A stretch of DNA of 64,000 nucleotides, taken from the NCBI RefSeq assembly GCF_030851345.1, contig NZ_JALPNU010000004.1, forward strand, positions 124,001 through 188,000. Direction: 5' to 3'. The notes below the pieces were generated by a model. That model did not search any database and was not told the DNA's origin. It saw nothing but the letters and a program-made list of their open reading frames with translations. The DNA is from Marinifilum sp. D714. GTDB lineage: Bacteria; Bacteroidota; Bacteroidia; Bacteroidales; Marinifilaceae. The translations under genes were made by a program, and so were the position numbers. This document shows positions 17,924-25,713 of the stretch, piece by piece; the first letter of the stretch is position 1, and the number at the start of each line of letters is the position of its first letter.

Positions 17924-18758
17924 ATTCTCGGTTTTTATGTTTCCGTAAATGTCTATCCTCGTATTTTTTCAGTCGATTTGTTTGTAAATTCAGGTGTTCT
18001 TCTTTTTTGAAATAAGGAATACCCAAAATCAATAATTTCAGTGCTTGAAAGTGAATTAAGAAAATAACTTGCAAGGTGATAAGAGGGAATAGAAGAACAA
18101 ACTTGAGTACATTTCTATTGTTGAGTGTTTGTTTGGTTCCGCTTAAAGTAGCAGTGAAAATTTTTTGATTTCCTTTGTAATTGTCTATTCTATTGAACAG
18201 TTTATTTGAGGGGACTTGTAAATGGAAATCAAAATCCACATCATGATCAATAAATGGAGAAACATAGAAATGTTTTTTTTGTCGGTTATTAAAAGTGTTT
18301 TTATTTAAATTCTTCTGATCAAGAAGGAATAGTTTCATTTCACCAAAAGTATTGTTTACCTCTGCAATGCAGGCGAAGACTTTGTTATCTGAGTCGAAGC
18401 AATAAAAAAACGACACAGGATTGAATTGGTATCCCAGAGTGCAAAGATTGGTAAGCAAGCAAATTCTTTTAGGAAGGGTTTCAATACCATTCTGACTTAG
18501 GAATTGTTCTATCTGACTTCGAACAGATTGTACTTTGGATTCATTTAGCTGAAGATGATCTTTATCTCTAAAATTGAAATAGTTAAATCGGTTGTGACTA
18601 ATCAACCATATTCTTTTTGTAATGATATTCAATTCATCCAAATCGATATAGAACAAAAAACTTTTGTAACTAAACTTTCGGTTCACCTTTTCCATTCTTG
18701 AATGATAGACTTCGCATGAATAAAGGGCTGAATTCAATATTTCATTTTGATTGATCAT
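17883..18758 (-). CDS. DUF1365-domain protein
   Basis: 291 residues. It starts LNSALYSCEVYHSRMEKVNRKF, with the Y-x-x-x-V-x-H-x-R pattern of DUF1365, and keeps the NPVSFFYCFD and EVNNTFGE blocks near residues 115-140. A hydrophobic stretch near 220-245 may associate with membrane. DUF1365 genes are characteristically found between an FAD-dependent oxidoreductase and a Cfa-type gene in Proteobacteria, exactly as here. The biochemical role is not established. Its start overlaps the stop of the preceding oxidoreductase gene by 4 bases. Confidence 0.88.
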   Translation of the reverse strand: MINQNEILNSALYSCEVYHSRMEKVNRKFSYKSFLFYIDLDELNIITKRIWLISHNRFNYFNFRDKDHLQLNESKVQSVRSQIEQFLSQNGIETLPKRICLLTNLCTLGYQFNPVSFFYCFDSDNKVFACIAEVNNTFGEMKLFLLDQKNLNKNTFNNRQKKHFYVSPFIDHDVDFDFHLQVPSNKLFNRIDNYKGNQKIFTATLSGTKQTLNNRNVLKFVLLFPLITLQVIFLIHFQALKLLILGIPYFKKEEHLNLQTNRLKKYEDRHLRKHKNREYGKDFNTTGQNQL

Positions 18759-20032
18759 CCTACTTTTAGCTGAATATTTGTTTCTTGATTAAGAAGTTGT
18801 TTTGATAATTCTACTGCTGAAGCATATGCATCCTCATGAAAACCGTATCCGAAATAACTTCCGCAAAAATAGATTTGTCCTTCTTGGTTAATTTCCTGTA
18901 ATCTCTTTTGTGCCTTTAGGGATTCAAGCGTAAAAATTGGATGAAAGTAGGTCAAGACCTTATGGATTTTTCTTTCATCCAAATCGATTGGATTGATCGA
19001 CACGAAATAGTTTTCTTTATCTGATACATTTTGTAAAGAATTCATATTGTAAATGGTTGTTGTTCTATTTTCTCCATTTCTCTGATCGATTAAATAGTTC
19101 CAACTTGACCACACCTTTTTGTTCTTCGGCATTACCGAGGTATCGGAATGAAGTACAGCTATATTTTCCTGGTACTGAAATTTGGATAACAACTCTTGCT
19201 GTAATTGATTTGGATGCGATAACATTTGTAATGCCTCGTTCGCATGAGCTGCAACAATTACTTTATCAAAAAAATAATGTTCGTTCTGATTAGTGATAAT
19301 TTCAATTTTATCTCCTGTTTTCTTTATTATATCGATTTTAACATTGGTTTTAATATTATCTCTGAATGGAGCAATTAATCTTTGTTTATAAGATTCACTA
19401 CCATTTTGAACGGTATACCATGGAAAATGAGTATCCAAGCCTAACATCCCATGGTTAAGGAAAAAACGAACCAGGCTTTCAGCAGGAAATTGCAAACTGG
19501 TATTTGGAGGAGTTGACCAAATTGCCGAACTCATTGGCAGAAGGTACTTCTCTAAAAAATCAGAATCATATGATTTTTGACTGATATAATCAGCAATACT
19601 GAGGTTTTTCAAAAAACCACAATTTAAATCCTGAACACTCTCTTTATTGAATCTATTGATTTGTAGTAGCATTTTAATAAAGGCTGGACTAAACAAGTTT
19701 TTTCTTTGTGCAAATAATCCATTAAAACCTGATCCTGAATATTCCAGACTGCTTAATTTGTGCTGTACACTAAAACTCATGCTTGTTTTTTTAATCGGAA
19801 CATTTAGCTCATTGAATAAGTTAATTAGGTTAGGATAGGTTTCTTTGTTGAATACCATAAAGCCAGTGTCGATAGGAATATCTATTCCGTCTTCTTCAAC
19901 AAAGACTGTATTTGTATGTCCGCCTACATATTTATTTTTCTCAAATAAGCTGATATCATAGTTCTTTTGCAATAAATGAGCTGCGCCCATGCCTGCAATA
20001 CCGGTTCCTATTATGGCTAGTTTTTCTTTCAT
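18755..20032 (-). CDS. FAD-dependent oxidoreductase (amine oxidase superfamily)
   Basis: 425 residues. The N-terminus holds the dinucleotide fold IIGTGIAGMGAAHLL (7-21), then an acidic FEKNKYVGGHTNTV, followed by the IDTGFMVFN block, all typical of the amine-oxidase/phytoene-desaturase-like family. The partner of DUF1365 and Cfa genes in many bacteria is this type of protein. In Rhodobacter, flavin-dependent and Cfa-like enzymes of such a cluster are reported to take part in furan fatty acid synthesis; whether this enzyme oxidises or reduces a lipid cannot be read from sequence. The C-terminal CGSYFGYGFHEDA likely closes the FAD site. Confidence 0.88.
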   Translation of the reverse strand: MKEKLAIIGTGIAGMGAAHLLQKNYDISLFEKNKYVGGHTNTVFVEEDGIDIPIDTGFMVFNKETYPNLINLFNELNVPIKKTSMSFSVQHKLSSLEYSGSGFNGLFAQRKNLFSPAFIKMLLQINRFNKESVQDLNCGFLKNLSIADYISQKSYDSDFLEKYLLPMSSAIWSTPPNTSLQFPAESLVRFFLNHGMLGLDTHFPWYTVQNGSESYKQRLIAPFRDNIKTNVKIDIIKKTGDKIEIITNQNEHYFFDKVIVAAHANEALQMLSHPNQLQQELLSKFQYQENIAVLHSDTSVMPKNKKVWSSWNYLIDQRNGENRTTTIYNMNSLQNVSDKENYFVSINPIDLDERKIHKVLTYFHPIFTLESLKAQKRLQEINQEGQIYFCGSYFGYGFHEDAYASAVELSKQLLNQETNIQLKVG

Positions 20033-20044
20033 TTTGATTTTAGT

Positions 20045-20758
20045 TTATGGTCCAAGTTCTGGATATTGCAACAAGGCTTTGTAACTACTTCCTTTGTTAT
20101 TTCTAATGTTCGAAATCCCTTCGTATTTCAAAATTCTTCTGGTATTTAAATCATATGAAATGTATATTGGATTCAACAACATTCTAAGTAAAGCACTTTG
20201 TGTTTCCATTTTAAGGACAACGGTATTACTTTTCGTTTCCTTTTCTTTAGTTCGATAAATTCGGAAGCTGAAATAATCTTGGAATGCAACAGAAAGAAAG
20301 TTGAAGTTTAATTTCTCCTCAGATAAAATTCGATCCCAATTGTTTTTAATAAAATAATTAAAGCCACCATCAACTATTGCTGGTTCTGGAACAAAAATGC
20401 TCTTTTCTTTCAATTTGCTTTTTGCGTTTTTTCTATACCTGATATCAAACTGATTATCGCCTTTGTATGTTACTTCTTCTATCAAACCGCTTCTCTTATC
20501 AATTAATCGATAGGTAGGTTTTTGAAATGATTTGCGAAAGTCTAACTCTCTCTTGGCAAACTCGTTATTTTGGTCACAAACAAAGGAGGTTATGGTACGA
20601 ATGTGTTTCCCTTCTTCAAACAATTCCTCATGAATTTCTTTGTAAATAAATTCCAATGATTTGTTGTCTATTGCTACTCCTACATATGTTTTGTCTTCAA
20701 TGCCGGAACTAAAACCATAGAACAGGAATGCAACTAATATTAAAGCTATGTTTTTCAT
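20045..20758 (-). CDS. Exported protein of unknown function in the lipid operon
   Basis: 237 residues with a signal peptide (residues 1-20, KNIALILVAFLFYGFSSG). The mature part looks all-beta, with many short alternating strands and paired basic residues, and contains SFVCDQNNEFAKRELDFRKS. I do not recognise the family. Position in the middle of the operon, 12 bases before the oxidoreductase and 11 after the first Cfa gene, suggests it handles the lipid product in the periplasm, perhaps as a binding or transfer protein (inference). Confidence 0.6.
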   Translation of the reverse strand: MKNIALILVAFLFYGFSSGIEDKTYVGVAIDNKSLEFIYKEIHEELFEEGKHIRTITSFVCDQNNEFAKRELDFRKSFQKPTYRLIDKRSGLIEEVTYKGDNQFDIRYRKNAKSKLKEKSIFVPEPAIVDGGFNYFIKNNWDRILSEEKLNFNFLSVAFQDYFSFRIYRTKEKETKSNTVVLKMETQSALLRMLLNPIYISYDLNTRRILKYEGISNIRNNKGSSYKALLQYPELGP

Positions 20759-20769
20759 GATAATTGGTT

Positions 20770-21789
20770 TTAGTTAGGATTTCGTTTACTAAACAAATAG
20801 TGACTAATACTCCACTCTTTTCCATCTTTATAGCCCCATAATTCAGCACAAGCCATGAAAAATATTCTCCAATAAACCCACCATTTTTTGGCATCATGAT
20901 ATCCATAAGTATTTTCGAAAATTGGTAGGATATCATTTTTGTTAGAATCCATTCTTGCTAGCCAGGCTTCTGCAGTTTTTTGGTAATGTATGCCATTCAT
21001 ATGCCATCGTTTTTCAATACTTAAGTGATCTTGAAAGTGATCAAATAGTTTTTCGCTAGGCATAATGCCACCAGTAAAAAAGTATTTCGACATCCAATCA
21101 CTAGAATTCTTAACCTCGAATTTATAGGCTAGTTTGGTATGAGAAAAAATGTGAACAAATAATTTACCCGTGGGTTTTAAAAAGCCATTTATGCGGTAAA
21201 GCAGTTTTTGATAATTGCGCATGTGCTCGAACATTTCTACAGACACTACTCTGTCGAAATGCTGATCCGTTTTAAAATCATTCATGTCAGCTGTTATAAC
21301 TTCCAGGTTTTTGACGCCTAATTTTTCTGCTTTTGCATTTATATATTTCCTTTGCGAATTGGAGTTAGAGACAACCATTATTTTGGCATTACAGAACTTT
21401 TGTGCCATAAATAAACTTAATGATCCCCAACCACATCCCAACTCAAGAATATCCTGACCATCTTTCAAGTCTGCTCTCTCGACTGTAAGTTCAAGCATTT
21501 TCTTTTCAGCTTCTTGTAGTTGAGTGAAAGATTGTTCCCAATACCCGCATGAATATTTAAGGTATTTGCCTAATACTTTTTCGAAGAAAGTAGCTGGCAA
21601 TTCGTAATGTTGATCGTTGGCTGCTTTTGTTTCAATAGCTATTGGACTATTTTTTAATTCAGAGATAAGATCTTGAACATTATAGTTTTTACTTTCTTCA
21701 CGTAACCTTTGCTTAAGCAGACTTCGTATTTTAAATCTTATTAGACTATCAGGAATAAATCCTTTTTCTATAATATTTGCGTACCACAT
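20770..21789 (-). CDS. Cfa-like SAM-dependent methyltransferase (short type)
   Basis: 339 residues. It lacks most of the N-terminal Cfa domain but keeps a version of the acyl-site motif, HYELPATFFEKVLGKYLKYS (61-80), and the SAM loop ELGCGWGS at 116-123. Its bicarbonate/active-site region differs from the classical Cfa three genes downstream. It may be a C-methyltransferase acting on an unsaturated fatty acid rather than a cyclopropane synthase. It is 5 bases after the desaturase gene, so substrate hand-over is likely. Confidence 0.85.
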   Translation of the reverse strand: MWYANIIEKGFIPDSLIRFKIRSLLKQRLREESKNYNVQDLISELKNSPIAIETKAANDQHYELPATFFEKVLGKYLKYSCGYWEQSFTQLQEAEKKMLELTVERADLKDGQDILELGCGWGSLSLFMAQKFCNAKIMVVSNSNSQRKYINAKAEKLGVKNLEVITADMNDFKTDQHFDRVVSVEMFEHMRNYQKLLYRINGFLKPTGKLFVHIFSHTKLAYKFEVKNSSDWMSKYFFTGGIMPSEKLFDHFQDHLSIEKRWHMNGIHYQKTAEAWLARMDSNKNDILPIFENTYGYHDAKKWWVYWRIFFMACAELWGYKDGKEWSISHYLFSKRNPN

Positions 21790-21794
21790 AATCT

Positions 21795-22532
21795 TTATTT
21801 TAAGGCGTTTTTATTGATGGTAATAATTTTAAAAGCATGCATCATTCTCATGATGGCGAATGATGGATCGAATTCAAACCATCGTCTGGCAAAATTTGCT
21901 TTCCATGGTTGCGCATGATGGTTGTTGTGAAGAGCTTCTCCTCCTAAAAGAATCTCAAAGGGGAAGAGGTTGGTAGAGTCATTATCCTGACGAAAATTTT
22001 TATATCCAATTTTATGAGAGAACCAATTGATGATTGCTCCATGTATAGGACTCATAAAGAAATGTATGGGCAGTAGCAGAAAATAATTTATACTTGGTGC
22101 AAAAGCTAAATAAACTAATATGTAGATTGATGCCCACATTAGTCTGGAAATCCATGATTCAGAGAATTTTTCAAATTTTTCCCAGCGCGGAATATTTTTA
22201 CTTAGTCCTTCTTCAATTTTAATATCTCTATTCTTAACTGATGCATAGTAATCGTAAGTTTTCAACATGAAAGAGAAAATATTATAAGAATTTTTTGGAG
22301 AATGTGGGTCCTTTTCACTTTCAGCATGCATGTGATGAAGGCGATGCATGTATGCGTAAGCAAATGGGTTTAAATAAGAAGTCCCCTGCGAGATCCACGT
22401 TGCAATAAAAAATATCTTCTCCCAAAATGGATTCATTTTAAACATAGCATGCGCTGCATACCTGTGTAAGAAAACAGTCTGGAAAAATAGACTGGCATAC
22501 CAATGTATTAATATGAAGATGATAATCAGCAT
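21795..22532 (-). CDS. Acyl-CoA/acyl-lipid desaturase (membrane di-iron)
   Basis: 245 residues. The three His boxes are present: HRYAAH (23-28), HRLHH (63-67) and HNNHH (202-206), giving the eight-His di-iron site of the Delta9-type desaturase family. Hydrophobic helices lie at about 1-20, 36-55 and 131-160. The enzyme would use O2 to place a double bond in an acyl chain. It is the first gene of the seven-gene operon, so its product is a natural substrate for the two Cfa-type enzymes. At 245 residues it is on the short side for the family but has all boxes. Confidence 0.9.
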   Translation of the reverse strand: MLIIIFILIHWYASLFFQTVFLHRYAAHAMFKMNPFWEKIFFIATWISQGTSYLNPFAYAYMHRLHHMHAESEKDPHSPKNSYNIFSFMLKTYDYYASVKNRDIKIEEGLSKNIPRWEKFEKFSESWISRLMWASIYILVYLAFAPSINYFLLLPIHFFMSPIHGAIINWFSHKIGYKNFRQDNDSTNLFPFEILLGGEALHNNHHAQPWKANFARRWFEFDPSFAIMRMMHAFKIITINKNALK

Positions 22533-22896
22533 GATTGAAAATTTAATTATAGAATTCGTTTATTAGGAATGAATCCAAGCTAATCTAAAAACATCTTAAG
22601 CCAGAAAAAGTTCAGAAATTATAATCTAGAGTAATGTGCTCTATATAGGTATTGGTAATTTACAGTTAGGCAATGCTTTTTGTTTTGAAAAAATAATGCA
22701 AAGAAATTGGAGGGAAATTACCTGTGATTTTTTAGGATTATAGAATGCTGAAAATCAATTAATATTTTTCTTTAGTCATTTAAAAATAAATATTAATCAT
22801 GAAAATATAACATTTTAAAATTTACTTCGTAAACAATGTCGTTATATTTGCAGAACCAAATTTTCTATACATTTTAAACAATCTTTAATTTAACTC
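22533..22896. promoter_or_regulatory. Divergent control region of the lipid operon and a small gene
   Basis: This 364-base region serves both strands. For the plus-strand gene TATATTTG at 22843-22850 is a good -7 box. For the minus-strand lipid operon I find no CAAAnnTA (the complement of TAnnTTTG) in the 200 bases before the desaturase. A short inverted repeat TAGAG-N7-CTCTA lies at 22627-22643. This could mean an alternative sigma factor, but that is inference. Confidence 0.4.
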
Positions 22897-23172
22897 ATGG
22901 AGCACATAGAAAAGTATAATCACTTAATTGAAAAAGAAATAGAGAAGTATAAAAAAGAGTCAAACAAGGTATTGACAAAATTTGAAAAAAGTTTCAGTAA
23001 GGGAAAAATGGTGGTAACTCATCATTTTGAGAATGTCGCAACCGAATTAATACGTTTGGTAAAAACTGATTTTGAGAATGCTGGATATTACCCTGAATTT
23101 ATTGGGAATAGACCAGGAGGACATATCGTTTTGAGAGTAAGCTTACTAAAGTCTTCAGGAAAAGTAGCATAA
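22897..23172 (+). CDS. Small helical protein of unknown function
   Basis: 91 residues, cytoplasmic. The first 35 residues are charged and helical (IEKEIEKYKKE), probably a coiled coil; the rest contains NAGYYPEFIGNRPGGHIVLR, a compact beta segment. I do not recognise the family. A consensus -7 box lies 47 bases upstream and a strong shared terminator follows, so it is very likely a real monocistronic gene. Confidence 0.65.
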   Translation: MEHIEKYNHLIEKEIEKYKKESNKVLTKFEKSFSKGKMVVTHHFENVATELIRLVKTDFENAGYYPEFIGNRPGGHIVLRVSLLKSSGKVA

Positions 23173-23189
23173 TTTCATAGATTTGTATA

Positions 23190-23226
23190 AAAAAATGCCG
23201 GCAAGATTATTCTTGTCGGCATTTTT
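23190..23226. terminator. Bidirectional terminator
   Basis: AAATGCCGGCAAGA / TCTTGTCGGCATTT stem flanked by A and T runs, between two convergent genes. Confidence 0.85.
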
Positions 23227-23241
23227 GTGTTTTATATCAAA

Positions 23242-23853
23242 TTAAAAAATAAGCTCTCCGATTCCAGGTCTTATAATTTCAAAATTTCCATTTGTACAAT
23301 CTATGATTGTTGATGCAGTATTGTTTCCGTATCCTCCATCAATTATCAAGTCTACATCTTTTTTATACTTTTCATCGATTAATTCAGGATCAGTAGTGTA
23401 TTCAATTACTTCATCTGGATCGTGAATTGATGTAGTCATAATAGGATTGCCTAATTCTTCTACAATTCTCAATGGAATGTAATGATCAGGAACCCTAATT
23501 CCTACAGTCTTTTTCTTGCTTTTAAATAATTTAGGGACATTGTTACTTGCAGGAAGAATAAATGTAAATGCTCCTGGTAAGTTTTTCTTCATTATTTTGA
23601 ATGAAGAGTTATCAACTTTCGCATACTCCGATAAATTACTTAGATTACTGCAGATAAGAGAAAAATTTCCTTTTTCGGCAGTAGTTCCTTTTAATTTAGC
23701 TATGCGTTGTATTGCTTTGTTGTTAGTGATATCACATCCAATAGCATATACAGTATCTGTGGGATAAATAATTATTCCACCATCTTTAAGTACATCAACT
23801 ATTTTCCGAAACTCCCTGTGATTGGGATTGTCGGGATACAATTTTAAAAGCAT
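23242..23853 (-). CDS. Sua5/YciO/YrdC-family protein (threonylcarbamoyl-AMP synthase-like)
   Basis: 203 residues. GGIIIYPTDTVYAIGCD near residue 30 and KLKGTTAEKGNFSL near 53 match the nucleotide-binding core of YrdC-fold proteins, and SIHDPDEVIEYT and STIIDC lie further on. Sua5/TsaC makes threonylcarbamoyl-AMP for the t6A modification of tRNAs that read ANN codons, which include Thr tRNAs. The usual KRP-like triplet is altered, so the protein could instead be the YciO branch. Confidence 0.85.
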   Translation of the reverse strand: MLLKLYPDNPNHREFRKIVDVLKDGGIIIYPTDTVYAIGCDITNNKAIQRIAKLKGTTAEKGNFSLICSNLSNLSEYAKVDNSSFKIMKKNLPGAFTFILPASNNVPKLFKSKKKTVGIRVPDHYIPLRIVEELGNPIMTTSIHDPDEVIEYTTDPELIDEKYKKDVDLIIDGGYGNNTASTIIDCTNGNFEIIRPGIGELIF

Positions 23854-23969
23854 CTTGTAGTGGTTAAGGGTTATTTCGGGATTTAAAGATATAAGTTTCT
23901 ATTTATTAACAATCCTATGCTAGCTTATTTATTTTCAGTCCAAAGGATATAATTGTAATATGTATAAAA

Positions 23970-23998
23970 GAAGAAAGGAGTGCTAAAGCACTCCTTTG
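23970..23998 (-). terminator. Terminator of the transaldolase gene
   Basis: Perfect 10-bp stem AAAGGAGTGC / GCACTCCTTT with a four-base loop; T-rich on the minus strand beyond it. Confidence 0.8.
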
Positions 23999-24018
23999 AT
24001 TATTTCATTTGAATAATA

Positions 24019-24675
24019 TTAGCTGTTTAATTTATTATAGTCAGCTAAGAATTGTTCTAAACCTTTATCAGTTAAAGGGTGCTTTAAAAGACCTGTAATT
24101 GCATTTAACGGACATGTTGCAACATCAGCTCCAGCTTCAACACACTGTATAATATGCATTGTATGTCGGATTGAAGCTGCTAAAACTTGCGTTTCAAAAC
24201 CATAGTAATTATTCATATCAGCAATTTGACGAATTAATTCAATACCATCGGTTGAAATATCATCAAGTCTTCCTACAAAAGGAGAAACATAGGTAGCTCC
24301 AGCTTTTGCTGCTAGTAATGCTTGTCCTACTGAGAAAATTAAAGTACAGTTTGTGCGAATACCTTTTGAGCTTAGGTATTTTACAGCTTTAATACCATCC
24401 TTAGTGCAAGGAACTTTAACAACAATCTGAGGATGTAATGCTGCTAATTCTTCTCCTTCAGAAATCATTCCGTCAAAATCAGTTGCTATAACCTCAGCAC
24501 TAACATCTCCATCAACTATATCGCAAATATCAACATAGTGTTGTTTGATGTTTTTTTCTCCTTTAATTCCTTCTTTAGCCATAAGAGAAGGGTTGGTAGT
24601 TACGCCGTCAAGAACTCCTAAATCTTGTGCTTCTTTAATCTGATCAAGATTAGCTGTGTCAATAAAAAACTTCAT
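24019..24675 (-). CDS. fsa: Transaldolase / fructose-6-phosphate aldolase-like
   Basis: 218 residues, the short class of transaldolases. [10 protein letters not shown] at the N-terminus, [13 protein letters not shown] near 24 and [10 protein letters not shown] near 85 (Schiff-base Lys) are the family motifs, with [12 protein letters not shown] near 128. The barrel exchanges dihydroxyacetone units in the pentose phosphate pathway. The short class covers true transaldolase (talC type) and fructose-6-phosphate aldolase; sequence alone does not separate the two with certainty. Confidence 0.9.
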   Translation of the reverse strand: MKFFIDTANLDQIKEAQDLGVLDGVTTNPSLMAKEGIKGEKNIKQHYVDICDIVDGDVSAEVIATDFDGMISEGEELAALHPQIVVKVPCTKDGIKAVKYLSSKGIRTNCTLIFSVGQALLAAKAGATYVSPFVGRLDDISTDGIELIRQIADMNNYYGFETQVLAASIRHTMHIIQCVEAGADVATCPLNAITGLLKHPLTDKGLEQFLADYNKLNS

Positions 24676-24832
24676 TTTACGATTTTTAGTTTGTTTTTAA
24701 GTCGAAAACGAAAATACTAAATTCTTATGAAGAACAAAGCTATACTAGGTTTAAACAAATAATAAAGTTGAGAAGTGAAATAATTTCGTATCGATTTGAT
24801 TCGAAAAGAATGTTGGTATGATATATAAATAG

Positions 24833-24906
24833 AGCCGATGGAGGGACTCGAACCCACGACCTGCTGATTACAAATCAGCTGCTCTAGCCAGCTGAGCTAC
24901 ATCGGC
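24833..24906 (-). tRNA. tRNA-Thr (anticodon TGT), array copy d
   Basis: 74-nt cloverleaf: acceptor GCCGATG / CATCGGC, D arm GCTC..GAGC, anticodon arm GCTGA-TTTGTAA-TCAGC with TGT, T loop TTCGAGT. No CCA is encoded. Same sequence as the copy at 59,029. Confidence 0.97.
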
Positions 24907-24973
24907 AATTGCATAAAGCAAAAATATTTTGAAGAACGAAAGAAAACCGTTATACTTTCTTTTGTATTAATAG

Positions 24974-25065
24974 AGCCGATGGAGGGACTCGAACCCATCC
25001 CGAATCTTCGGGACTGATTACAAATCAGCTTTGATTTGTATTGATTCAAATCGCAACAACGATTC
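24974..25065 (-). pseudogene. tRNA-Thr-derived chimera, copy 1
   Basis: 92 nt. In transcript sense the 3' half equals tRNA-Thr(TGT) (T arm, acceptor strand, discriminator) and the anticodon arm is kept. The variable loop is replaced by a hairpin TCCCGA-AGAT-TCGGGA, and the D arm and 5' acceptor strand are replaced by unrelated sequence with a GATTTG-N8-CAAATC hairpin. There is no partner for the 3' acceptor strand, so it is not a normal tRNA. A second copy at 25,268 differs at six bases. It could be a recombination relic or a structured RNA. Confidence 0.7.
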
Positions 25066-25073
25066 TTTTTTTG

Positions 25074-25147
25074 AGCCGATGGAGGGACTCGAACCCACGA
25101 CCTGCTGATTACAAATCAGCTGCTCTAGCCAGCTGAGCTACATCGGC
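25074..25147 (-). tRNA. tRNA-Thr (TGT), array copy c
   Basis: 74 nt, same cloverleaf as copy d with an intact acceptor stem. It lies 8 bases upstream of chimera copy 1 in transcription order. Confidence 0.97.
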
Positions 25148-25157
25148 GAATTTATTG

Positions 25158-25229
25158 AGCCATTGACGAGATTTGAACTCGTGACCTCTTCCTTACCAAG
25201 GAAGCGCTCTACCCCTGAGCTACAACGGC
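25158..25229 (-). tRNA. tRNA-Thr (GGT)
   Basis: 72 nt. Acceptor GCCGTTG / CAATGGC (one G-U pair), anticodon arm CTTCC-TTGGTAA-GGAAG with GGT, perfect T stem ACGAG / CTCGT. Identical to the plus-strand copy at 59,324. Confidence 0.97.
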
Positions 25230-25267
25230 AAAGTAACAATTAAAACTTAGGATTAACTAAGCATTGG

Positions 25268-25359
25268 AGTCGGTGGAGGGACTCGAACTCATCCCGAAGC
25301 TTCGGGACTGATTACAAATCAGCGTTGATTTGTATTGGTTCAAATCGCAACAACGATTC
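25268..25359 (-). pseudogene. tRNA-Thr-derived chimera, copy 2
   Basis: 92 nt, same architecture as the copy at 24,974. Differences from copy 1: one in the variable hairpin loop (AGCT for AGAT), one in the GATTTG hairpin loop, one in the loop between TACAAATCA and TGATTTGTA, one in the T stem and two in the acceptor strand. Retained stems with variable loops hint at structural selection, but the sample is only two copies. Confidence 0.7.
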
Positions 25360-25367
25360 TTTTTTTG

Positions 25368-25441
25368 AGCCGGTGGAGGGACTCGAACCCACGACCTGCT
25401 GATTACAAATCAGCTGCTCTAGCCAGCTGAGCTACATCGGC
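25368..25441 (-). tRNA. tRNA-Thr (TGT), array copy b
   Basis: 74 nt, as copy d except that the 3' acceptor strand is CACCGGC, giving an A-C mismatch at pair 5-68. Probably still functional or on the way to decay. Confidence 0.92.
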
Positions 25442-25508
25442 AATTGCTACTTGCAAAATATTTTAAAGAACGAAAGAAAGTCGTTAAACTTTCTTTTTAT
25501 TTTGATGG

Positions 25509-25582
25509 AGCCGGTGGAGGGACTCGAACCCACGACCTGCTGATTACAAATCAGCTGCTCTAGCCAGCTGAGCTACATCGGC
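25509..25582 (-). tRNA. tRNA-Thr (TGT), array copy a
   Basis: 74 nt, with the same A-C acceptor mismatch as copy b. First of the array in transcription order, about 30 bases after the SRP RNA gene. Confidence 0.92.
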
Positions 25583-25607
25583 AATTTTAAACCTAAAAGG
25601 CATAAAA

Positions 25608-25710
25608 AAAGTGGGTAAGCAAAAACGTCGCACCGCTACAACCACCTACCCTTGCTGCCTTCCGACCCTGGGGGGATTCAGTAGGAGCTGGTCGCGTAGT
25701 GCTTACCCGA
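25608..25710 (-). ncRNA. ffs: Signal recognition particle RNA, small bacterial type
   Basis: In transcript sense the ends pair (GGGTAAGC at the 5' end, GCTTACCC at the 3' end) and the apical part holds GGGTCGGAAGGCAGCAAGGG, with the GGAA tetraloop and the internal-loop bases bound by the Ffh M domain. Length of about 100 nt fits the 4.5S type. A T run after the closing stem acts as terminator. It precedes the tRNA-Thr array. Confidence 0.93.
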
Positions 25711-25713
25711 CGA

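Noticed and set aside
24974-25065. A second SRP-like or tmRNA gene
   Set aside because: There is no tag frame, no pseudoknots and no SRP loop; only tRNA-Thr parts and short hairpins are recognisable.
24833-25582. CRISPR array
   Set aside because: The repeated units are tRNA-Thr genes and their chimeras, with spacings that differ and no cas genes in the window.
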